Below, one piece after another: positions 51,001 through 62,599 of a DNA stretch of 64,000 nt (positions are counted from its first letter, which is position 1; every line of letters starts with the position of its first letter). A program made the position numbers and the translations under genes. The stretch is from positions 47,976,981 through 48,040,980 of the forward strand of contig OX381720.1 in assembly GCA_947462335.1 (NCBI GenBank), read 5' to 3'. Source of the DNA: Harmothoe impar (Eukaryota > Annelida > Polychaeta > Phyllodocida > Polynoidae). The notes beneath the pieces were generated by a model. That model saw only the letters and a list, made by a program, of their open reading frames with translations. It was not told the DNA's origin and did not search any database.

Positions 51001-54000
51001 TATCAACAGAGAAGAGAGGCCTTGAGGCTCATCAGCTATATGTCATTGAAAGGATAGTTGGAGACAAGAACTTGTGGGACAAGATGAAAAAGGTGAAGGT
51101 TGCAACATGGGATTCTGGGGCAAAGGACATAGAAATAAAAGCTGGTTCTGAGGTGCTGACATTGAAGGCTACCAATTCTCTTTTTGCATGACTCCTCATT
51201 TTTGCACGGTCTTCTAGAGATACAGTCAATCTTGAGGAGGTGATTGGCACACACAAATTTGCTCAAATAACTGCACCTTGATGACCTCCAGTGGGTCAAT
51301 TCATCCGACCCAAGATAAAAGCCAAATTAGACAACTGATAGAGGAACTTCCAGATGTGATGGATCCTTCTAGTGAGACTGAAGCAGCTACCTCCATCCTA
51401 CAAGAACAGAAAAGCTGCCTGATTGTTGATGCGATGGCAGTTGTTCATGAGCTAATGGCAGTTACGCACCCAAAAACATGTAAAGAGTTTGGTTCCAGTT
51501 ATGTGAAATTAATTGACACCAGAGGTAGAGGTTATGACCAGGTGCAGGTCATCTTTGATGACTACACCAAGATGTCTTCACTGAAAGAGAGAACAAGACT
51601 GCGTAGGACAGGTCAGAAAGCTGTGAAATCATTCATTGTTGATGATTCAACACCTATAAAAGATAGAAATACGTTTCTGACGTCAAACACAACAAAGGAC
51701 AGTCTCACATTATTCCTTGCTGACAGAATGATTCAGGATAGTGTCCTTGATGATCTACTTACCGCTACAAGGAAGAATGTGATGGCAAAAATCCAGCAGC
51801 AGACACCTTTATATGAAGAGCCCAGTACACAGGAGGAGGCTGACACTCATGATACTTCATGGTGTTGAAGCTGCCAGAGAAGGATACAAGGTGGAAATAT
51901 ATTCACAGGACACCAATGTCTTTCTCTTGGCACTAGAAGAACCCCCCAGCTTGGAACAGAACCTGTAGTGATTGTTGGCACAGCAGAACACCGCCACAAA
52001 ATCAGTCTCCACCATATATATATAGAAAACTTACACCTGAGATAGCTAATGCATTGATCAACTGGCATGCCCTCACTGGGTCTGACACCAGGATCATATT
52101 ATGGGCAAGGGGAAGAAAGGATGTTTTAAAACCTTAATATCCTCAAGCCAACATGTACTTAGTGTGCCAATAACTAATGCACACGGGCCCTGCCCCCCCC
52201 CCCTTTGGGAAATAAAAAAAAAATAAAAAAAGGGAGAAAGAGGAGAAGGGAGAGGAGGAAGAAAGAGAAAGGGAAATCTGGTCTTTCTGGAAGCCAATTA
52301 TTACCCTTTTTAATGCCAAGATATCGGCCTTCTGATCCCTGAAATTGGCCCCTTTCTGATGCCCACGCTTTGGCCCTTTCTGACCCATTAGGCTGGCCCT
52401 TTCTGACCTTCAAACTGGGCCCTAAACCTGGCCAATTCTGATGTCCAAACCTTGCCCTTTCTACCCTGAATCCTGGCCCTAAACCTGGCCTTTCCTGGGA
52501 TTAGGCCTTAAACCTTGCCTTTTCTGACCGTCAAACCTGATCCTTTCTGATGCCTGAGCTCGCCCATTTCTGACCACTGAGCATGGCCCTTTAGACCGTT
52601 TAACCTTGCCTTTCCTAACCCTCGAACTGGGATCTAATCCTGATCCTTCCTAACCCTGGGATCGGGCCCTAAACCTGGCCCTTTCTGACCCAAAACCTGG
52701 TAACCAAGCCCTGCCACTTCGACATTTTCCAATCTCTTCCAGTTTAAAAATAATGTCCCAGCCACAATGATAAAGGATAAATACATATCTCTCAGCCATG
52801 ATATATGTGCCAAAATGCACCAGATTTCACCATTTCTAATTTAGACTTTCAGAATTTTCAAAATGTTCCACTCCAAAAAGTATGTCCCAGCTGCAATGAT
52901 GGAGAATAAAACAGATCTGAGCCATATGTTAGGAGCCAAAATGTACCAAATTGCACCATTTCAAGTTTAGACTTCAAAATTCTCCAAAGAAAACAATTTT
53001 CCAGCCCCTATCAAACAGAATGAATACAAATCTCAGCCATGATAAATGATGTGCCAAAGTACACCAGAATGCACCATTTCAAGGCTAGAAATTGCAAATT
53101 TTCTTGGGGGTGGCATGCCCCCAACCCCCACTAGTTTGGCCGCTGCACTTCGCTTGCGGTGCTCTGTAGCATTCACCACACTTTCCTAGATTTTGGTCCC
53201 CCCCCTTAAAAAATTCCTGGATCCGCCACTGTAATGCGAGGGACCTGAGATGGTATATGTTCAAACAGCTCAGGGAAGATCAGGATATCAGAAAGCTGCC
53301 AGCAACAGAAGGAGCATGGTATGAGCATATCATGAGAGCACACTTGCAGGCAAGGCTATGTCAGCAGGATCTAGTGCCACATCCTAGCTTTCCTGACCCT
53401 GTACTGTGTGGATGGTAAAAGAGTGTTGATGGCTTCTTGCCCCTGGTATCAAAGGTTCCACCAGCATCTGAGTCTGTGATTCAGCTGGTAAGATGCCATT
53501 GCAAATAGTCTAAAGCCCAGACAACATGTAAAGGCAAGTGCTCCTGCAAACAGCAGAATTTAGTTTGTACAGAACTGTGCAACTGCCAGGGGGATGAAAC
53601 CTGTGTCAACATATACACTGTTGTTGACTGCATCGATTCAGACACAGACTAAGTGTAAAGAAAGGTCTGAAATTGTTATCTCAGAAGAAGTGGATGTTAA
53701 ACATGAGTAGACATTGTACTATACAGCTGCTAATCATATATGATTGATCATCAAAGTATTAGAGGATAGGTCAAGTTATGTCTAAGAAACTCCCATACCT
53801 TTCTACTAATTGAAATTACTCTAATAATTAAATGAATACTACATGACAGAACAGCACAAGTATAATCTTTGAGCTAAGTTCTTGCAAACTTTTCGTATTA
53901 AGGTATGTATATAATGCCATAATAGTCTGCTGCTTGTATATCATCCCCGGGATATCATCATAGATGCCAGCCAGGAAAGACTCTGTAATAAATATGTTAC

Positions 54001-57000
54001 ACTCAAAATTTATGATGTTATCTAATCTGTGTATCCATCCGATGTTGGTTCTCATGCCTAATTCTTGCAAGACAAAACAAAAATAAGGAATAAACATTTT
54101 ACTTTGGTTAAATATCAGTATGATTGAGCAATAGATCATGACAAAATGTATGTGGCTAGGTAAATAAACCATTAGAATTAGCACCTGTTTGCCCTAGTAA
54201 AAAAAACAATATCACTTTTGGATACCTAGGATGTGATTTTGGAGTATTTAGCATCCATGTGATAAAGCTATGGATCCAGCAAGCATATGTTGCTAGGCAA
54301 ATACACAATAAGAATGATTGTTTCTAAGCAACCATTTTCCCTACCAACAAACCATAGGCACTACTGAATTCCTTGGGTATGATTTAGGGGGGGTAGCTGC
54401 CATTGTAGTGAAGCTATGAACCCAGCAAACATGCGTTGCTAGGCAAATAAACAATTAGTATTGCTGTTGCTAAGCAACCACTCACCCTAGCAACAAACCA
54501 ATAAGACAGTTGAATTCCTTGGGCTTGGTGCAGGGGGGGTAGGTAATGTTTAAAATGTGTTAAGCTTAATATTTATGCCTTGGAAGAGGATATTTTGGAA
54601 ATTTGGCGGCCATCTTGGATTTTGCCCGGTTACACACTGTTCGGGTAAATTGTAAATTCGGCAACAGTCAAATTCTTGATCGTGAGATTTTTTTGGTCAG
54701 ATTTAGCCATGTCGCCAAGAATCAACCCGCGAAAAACTTACGTTTACACAAGCCGGTATACTATGTTTGGCACAATGGCGAGGTCTGACTTTTCCCGCCC
54801 ACATAAATCGTGCTGTGGAGTTTGGCTATAAAGCACTAAATCTGAAAAGCAAGTGTTTTACCGTTGGCAGGCACATATTCTTCTTTAGGGTCTTTGCAAG
54901 CTGCCTAGAGAATGCAAGAGAGCGGCCAGTCTCGGTGGCGTACAAGATGGTCACACGTGTCCGGGTTGTCATGTTGGCCGACTTGTACATCCTGAGACCC
55001 AGCAAGCCAATGATGCTTTGGACAAGTGTCTTAAACCTCAAACGAATCTTCTGTTTGACCTTGCCTGGAAGGCAGGGCATGCCAAAGCGATCATAGGCCC
55101 ATGCCTTAGCCTGAACATTAAGACGTGTGTAAGCATAATTTCTTTATGAACATTACGATTTTCATATGAGTCAAGATTTCAAAATACTGTATTCATCTGA
55201 GGAAAACCACAGACCCGAATTCTGAGAAAAATTGAAATGTGTTCAAATGTTAACCCCCGAAATCGAAGTATCAGCATTTGAAAAGTGTTCTTTTAAATCG
55301 GAAAACTAGTTATTCAAATAACCCCGTTATTACCTCAAAATGAAAGTTAGCTACAGAAAGCACATCTATCAATAGGAAATGAAGTTTCTGCCAACTGAAA
55401 ATGGAGTTATTTATAACTCTATTTTCATCTAGAAAATTGAGTAGGGGCCAGGAACCCACAGATATAGGGTCGGGAATGGTAGAAAGGATGGGACTATATA
55501 TTATCATATCATAGAAACACCAATGTCACCTTGAAATGGCGTTTTATGCAGGTTATTATCATTATCAGGGTGGTATTGGCGTTATTTTGAAAGGGAAAAA
55601 AAGCTAACTCTGTTTATACTCAGAGTCAATGTCCCGTACTCCCTTTCCCCCAGGGGAGTCGGGCAATGCATAAAGGAGTCAAACAGTTGGCTAATTGGTA
55701 GCACTATACTAAAAGATGGTATTATTCTGTATGCTCAGATCTCTAGATCCACATAATTTGTGATATTGGTAATTATGCTTAAAATAAATGAATACAGAAA
55801 TATATTATTATAGCATGATCAAGATTTAATGTCAGAATTACAAATCATGAAATAATTACATTTAACTTGAAACTGTAGCAAAAGCATCATAAACAGTATA
55901 TTAGGTATAGACACTCAATTTGTAGAAACATGAGCAAGTTAAATCTACAAAAACCCAGATGTTCCTTATAATATATAATAACCGGAATGGTTATACATGT
56001 ATATAGGGGTAGGGGATAGAAATTACTAATGTGAATCTCTATTCCAAAGGAGCCATCCTTCAATGACCCTCTCTACAGAGGGAGTCATGGTTCAATGACT
56101 CGCTGTGCCCAGACTCCCTTTCTGAAGGGAGTTGCACCATGGACCTGGACTATGTTCGTGGTGGGGAGTCATAACTTCTGTCAAACCCGTCAAAGATTGC
56201 ACCCTGTCAAAGATGGCAACCGGTCAAAGTTAGCACCCAGTCAAAAACCTTCCCATTAGCCCGTTCTGGTGAGACACAGCCGACAGTGCAGCCAAATGAT
56301 CAATACTTTGCCTGTAAATATCGGCCACAGTGGTATTTGCAGGACCCGAGGTAAGTAGGGCAACTGTTGCGATTTACAATATTGGAAACAATTGCCCTTG
56401 CATATCTGAATAACCAACACATGCCCATTATTTGCGTTGTGAGATTTGACCTTTAAGGAAAAGCTCTCTCTCATAATAATATATTTACAATACCTGATAC
56501 GCGTATGAGGGTTTCAGTGTGTAGTTGACCATCTCTTGGTGGAAGACTGGGCAGACACTGCCACTGATGGGTGGTACAATCCACACCCAGTCGGCGGGAC
56601 AACCGCCCCGGGTGGTGGTCTCCATGTTCAGATGCTGTATGAAAGACTCAGACGCTGTGTGGTGATCTGTGATCGTCACCCGGTCCAACTTGTCACAGAA
56701 CAAACCAAAGGACCAGCTTTTAATTCCAGAATTCGTTGATTCATTTGAAAGTGGAAATAACATATAAATCATGCTGTTTTGTTATTGAGCCAAAGAGCAG
56801 CATGCGTTTGGCCAATGGTAAGTGCTACTCTTCATGGAGGTGACAGGACACAATGATAGATAGATATAGTTTGATAAGAATTGAATCTTAAAAACAATGT
56901 GGAGGCCTACTGGACGCGTACCTGGTAGCTGTGTATAACAGCAACATTGGCTTCTACTATGGCTCTGTCCTTCCACAGTGAGGAGGGACGCTTGGTGTCC

Positions 57001-60000
57001 AGACCCATCATCTGGCCAATGGTCTGTTGGTAAAAACGGTATAATGATACCAATTATGTTCATAACTAAATCAAAATAAAGTTGCATCTAACATAATAGT
57101 TTTGTTCTGTAATTAATGCCTAATATAATGTAAAAACACTATGACGATAATTACAATGAGCTTGTCTTATAGCATAATATTCAAAATAAGCACTGACCAG
57201 TAGCAGATTGTACCTCTGCTCATCACACAGATCGCGAGCTCCAATTTCAGTGCCCATGTACCAGCCACTGAATGGGGCACCCGTATAGTCCAGGCCCCCC
57301 ACCTCAAACCTCATGTCAGCCACAGCCGGCACAGCATACCATTTCAGTCCGAGTTCCTTAAACCAGGGGTAGCTGCAAGCCAAGGAAGGATTAATATGTT
57401 ATGCTGTTGAATTCTGATAGCCTCGTGTCCATGAAATATGAACGATTCCATCTGTTGACATCCGGCCAGCACGGGTGCAAACTTTTGAGGCCTTGATAGA
57501 TTATGCAGATATTTTGTATGGCGCAGCAAATCAAGACTTATTAAACCTTTTACAAAGAAAACAGAACAAATGTTTAAAAACATGTCTAGGTCTAAATTTA
57601 TTGACCCCTACAGAGGCGGCTCATGCCCAAGCCAAACTACCGGTATTATTAGAAAGAAGAATATTTCATACAAAATTGTTAGCGTTTAAGAGAAAAAAAT
57701 CTTGGACGTAATTATTTACAACCTGTAAATAGAGCTACAAGAGCCAATGTATCACCATCATTAAGATATGATACGATTCATGCACCATCATACGTAAAAA
57801 TGTCCTGAAGTTCAATGTGCTCGATTCTGGAATGAACAAGACCCTGATATCAGAGCCACACCTAGCTTGGACGAGTACAAAGTCAAAGCCAAGAAAGTTA
57901 TGTTAGACTCCATTCCTATACTGAACGAGTGAAGGGGTTCAAAATAACAATTATTTTTTTAAAGAGATCTAATTTAATTTAATTTGATAATAGTTCTTTA
58001 ATTCGATAGAGTAAATCTAAGCCATCCTTGTCCATCAAGACTGTTTATTGTCATGCGTTGAATAATGAGTACATCTTTCTTTGGGAGGACCATGATATTT
58101 TCTGTCGATAAGGTCCTTCCTGGGTATATTTTATTCCTCTTCTTGCCATAAATGTAATTTGTAACCTCTTATGAGCTTTTGGAAACCACTCTGAAAGTCA
58201 TACATTGTAATCTACACACGTTGGATCTATGTGAGAAATAAAACCCCAAAACTTGTTAAAAAAATAATATGCTTAAGATTTTTGGTCACTATCCAAGCAT
58301 AATTTAATTCTTTCATATTTTTTAAAAATATTTTAGTTAAGTTGTATGATAAAAAATTAAAAAAAATCTGACTTAGTAGATGTATTCTATATGATATCAA
58401 GATGTCATGTATGCATGAACCATACCTTTCATTGCCATACAAAGGTGGAAACATGGCAAAAGAATTTAACCCATTTGGCGCTAACAGTCAAGACCATACC
58501 CAGGGCCGGTTGGCCTAAAGGTCAAATCCCACAACGCAAAAAATGGGCCAGAAAGTGTTGATTATTGACTTGAAAACAAGGGACAACTGTTGCTAATATT
58601 GTAAATCGCAACACTTGTCCCATGATCTTATGCCTCTCCAAATCCCACAGTGGTCAATAATAGGCAAACAAAGTGTTGCGTGCAGGACTGGTTAATGGAT
58701 CTGTTTGAGGGGAGTTACTTCACAGTATGATTTGTCCTCACTATTCCCTCTCAATTAGCCTAAAGATATTTGGAGTGTCCCCCCTATATAAGCCAAATCA
58801 TTGACATATTCCAATAAGCAACATTTTCTAGGCATTCCGGGGGCAAATATCTAACTTTTTTGATCCTTGTGATTTCCCAAATCACAAGACAAAGGCAACC
58901 CTTTCTCACCGTTTTGGGCCTGCCTTAGCCAAAATAGGGCCCAAAATCGGCAATAAGACCAATTCACAACATTTTCTGACCCTCTCTCGCGTTGTGGGAT
59001 TTGACCTTAATTCATGGACAGCCCTGTAGTGTAACTTAACTTACTCAGGATGTCTCAGTTGAACCTCCAGGCATAACTCCGGCGGCAGTTCGAACCACTC
59101 GGGCTCCTCACTGTTAGCCTGCAGCAGCAGGGGCAGGATGTCAAACCTCCCACCTCTTCCCTTCCACCCCAGACTCTGCAGCAACTGGGAAGAAAAGATC
59201 ATGTTTAGTTTGTTTTATTCCAATGTTGGTGTGAATAACAGTACCTCATAATTGGAGAGTGCAAAGCTGGCCCACGACTATTCCTGACTAGCGGTACCCC
59301 TAATATTCAATTGTGGCCACCAGGCTATTGAAATGACGGGTTGGGTAACATTTGCAAAGGGTTAATCAAACTTTAATTAAAGTAAGATATTATAATAATA
59401 ATTACCTGAGTCAAATCTACATTAATTGGGTCTCCGATGATGCTGCCACTCTTTCTGTAACCGGCGTACTGGATGAGCTGAGGGTTCCACACCCTGAATT
59501 GTTTACCATTCTGCTTAGGTGGGAAAATAGTGATGGCTGCCCTGAAAAATGAAAATTGAAGTACTCATAAGTCGATTTAATGATAAGATAATGGCCCAAT
59601 GCTAGATTAATTACCCAGGCTCCCCTCATTGTGTATGTGTCATGTTATAGACAAACTATTATTTATCATTGATGATTCATTCCTGAATACACTTACCGTG
59701 AAGCCAAACATTAAAGCTTGACCGTCATGGTTGAAGTGAGGCCAAAAGCACTTTTGGATATAGTTCAGTTTTCATTCACAAGAGGGCTCTTAAGGGCTGG
59801 GAGCTCAGCTCTTACAGGCACAAGATAGGGTGAATATGTTGTAGCTGGACAATGCTCATGGTCCCCTGTCCAAACACTGCTGCCCTCTGGTGGAACTGTT
59901 ATTTTAGTCCATGTATGGAAAATGCTGAACTTATTCCCTGACGGCCCAGCTTTAAGAAACACACCAAATGGACATCCACATATCATATATGGCATGCTAA

Positions 60001-61651
60001 GGTTAAAGGCAAGAAAGTACAGGATAAGTTGTACGATTTCAATGTATGATTACCGTATATTGCCACCGTTAGTGGCATAAACCAGATGCTCCTTGATGCA
60101 CTCAAACATCTCAGCAGCAGTCTCGACATGCCGGGCATCGAAGGTCTGCAAGAGATAGCCCTTTATACTAATTATCAGATTATATATAGGCCCACATGAA
60201 AATATGATTCATGCCCTCTGAAAGTCTGTAACTAACTTCAATGAGCTGTCGTACACCAGAGCCTAAGTTTTCGACGAAAATGCTTTCAAAATATTTTCAT
60301 ATTGATAGTTACAAAAACAGCGATACACACTTATGCTGAATGACGTCACTGAGCCTATTGTTTTGGCTCTTTTCACTGAATAGTATCTATGTAATAATTA
60401 TTGAGCTTCAACTTCAAACTTCATTACCAGAAATAAACCCAAAAAAGGCTAATATGAAGTATCTCAAAATGCTCATTTTTTTCAGCACCTCACCAGCTCG
60501 CACCAAAAACCTTTGTAGCCCTCGTTAATTATATATATATATACCAGGTACATATATATAGTCTAGCTTTAAATTAGATCAGATTTTAGCCCGGGGGGGC
60601 ACTCAATTTTTTTTTGACAGGGGTGTCCGGCTGGACCCCTAGCAACCCTTGACCCTTGCCTAGGGAGATTTCCAAAATGAACCAGTTCATACGGAGATTT
60701 TGGCCAAAATGATTTTCTGCTAAGAGAGATTTGGGAGAAAAATGAACCCTTGCTTTGGGAGATTTTGGTAAAAATGGTGTTGATTCAGAGGAATTTTGGT
60801 CAAAATGGACCCTTGCTTAGGGAAATTTTGCAAAAGTTGACCCTTGCTTAGGGAAATTTTGCAAAAGTTGACCCTTGCCTAGGGAAATTCTTCTCAAAAG
60901 TGGACCCTTGCCTAGGGAAATTTTGTTAAAAAAAGTACCCTTGCCAGCCGGACACTTGTGTATGCAAAATATACTAAGTGCCCCCCCCGGGGATTTTAGT
61001 CTCAAATGTTAAAACTATGTAAACGTAAGAATACATGGGTTAAGCCCAAAAACCACGGCGACAAGAACCTGCGTTAAAACGGTAACGCCCCTTTGCCGCC
61101 ACTATTTCGCCGCTATTTCGCCCTGCTGCGCCAATTTCGCCCCTCTAACGCCGTGGACTTTGGCGGCACAGCCGCGAAAAAGGCCCGGCAGGGCGAAATA
61201 GCGGCAAAATAGTGGCGGCAAAGGGGCGTTACCGTTTTAACGCAGGTTCTTGTCGCCGTGGATTTAGGGCTTAAGGCTGCGCCTCGTGCCTCTTTTTACA
61301 ATGGTCCTTAATATCGGAGTCAATTCAGACTTTGTGCTAGTTGCTGTGGAAAAGGCATAGTCTAAACATGACAACTTTTTCAGGTCCCCCACTGACCTGT
61401 GACCTTGACATTGACCACCAACCATGACGCCTTGGTTACCATGGCTACCACAAACTTTTTACAACTTTTCTTAAACCAAGGATTGCCCATCTTCTGGTAT
61501 ACATATTATTACTCCCAGTCGAAAATAAGGTCTCCTAGCACTGAAGGCTGTTTTTAGTAGGGACTATTTGACTGTCCTAGGTTTTCTGGGCAGATGAGTA
61601 CCGTGACACCTTTAATATGCCACACCAGTGGTGAGTGTTTTTCACACCTTT

Positions 61652-61702
<51 letters not shown>

Positions 61703-62516
61703 TTATGAGGGACACGTTTTTGGAGACACCGGGACTTGAACCTGGGGCCTTCTGCTGAGCTACATCCCCTTGTCCTATCAGATAGACCGTGTCTCATGTT
61801 ACTGGATCGGTATGGTTCAGGGGGAAACGCCCCTACACAGCCCCCACTAGATTCAGATTTTCCGGAGGGTTACCAACCCTGGGCTTTCTCTCCCTCTGAG
61901 AAGGGGCTTTATCAATCAGTTACAGAGAGTCCCAGCCCCCGGAGTATAGAGGCACCTAGCACCAGGCATTCTCACCCACTGGAGACCGAAGGTCCTAATG
62001 GGGCCTTATCAAGCAGTTGTTGAGATACCCTGGCTTCCCAGTGAAGCTTTCCACACCATACCGATTCAGCCCAAGCATTGCTAACTGCATATCCAACTAC
62101 ACGTACAAGGACTTGGTTGCAACCAGACGCTCAAAGATCCCATTCCTAGGATCTCTGGATGCTGACCCTGTTTCCAAGGTCACCGAACCCTGTCAAGCTG
62201 AAACGGTTCTTGCCGACTGCTCAACATTTTCATCGAGCGCGCTCGGTGTCTCCGCCAGTGTGAGGGACACGGTTTCTCCAAAAATGATGTTTTCGGAGAC
62301 CCCGGGACTCGAACCTGGGGCCTTGCACTTGGCTACATCCCCTTGTCCTATCAGATAGACCGTGTCTCACGTTACTGGATCGGTATGGGTCAGAGGGGAA
62401 CGGGATTACCCGAGTAATACCCCCCCCCTGCGGGTTTATCACAGAGGCACAGGGAATCTGACCCCTACACACACACACACACACACACACACATATCTAT
62501 ACGTACATATATTATC

Positions 62517-62599
<83 letters not shown>

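Larger units (their letters stand above)
47641..54826. mobile_element. 7.2 kb DNA transposon with long TIRs, inside a NOS intron
   Basis: The left 255 bp (47,641-47,895) and right 262 bp (54,565-54,826) are inverse copies. They share GGTTGATTCTTGGCGACATG, GTTGCCGAATTTACAATTTA, CCCGAACAGTGTGTAACCGG and AAATCCAAGATGGCCGCCAA. Inside the TIRs are subterminal repeats, then a decayed CXC-motif gene on the plus strand, itself interrupted by another element. The outermost GCCAAACTCC...GATTTA matches the MITE family at 41,569, which suggests a long-form/short-form relationship. It ends about 33 bp from the donor of the NOS exon at 54,862. No known transposase signature is recognised, so the superfamily is open. 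Confidence 0.85.

Noticed and set aside
60817..61005. Repetitive frame [17 protein letters not shown] on the minus strand
   Set aside because: It is translation of the minisatellite inside the element at 60,590-60,992.
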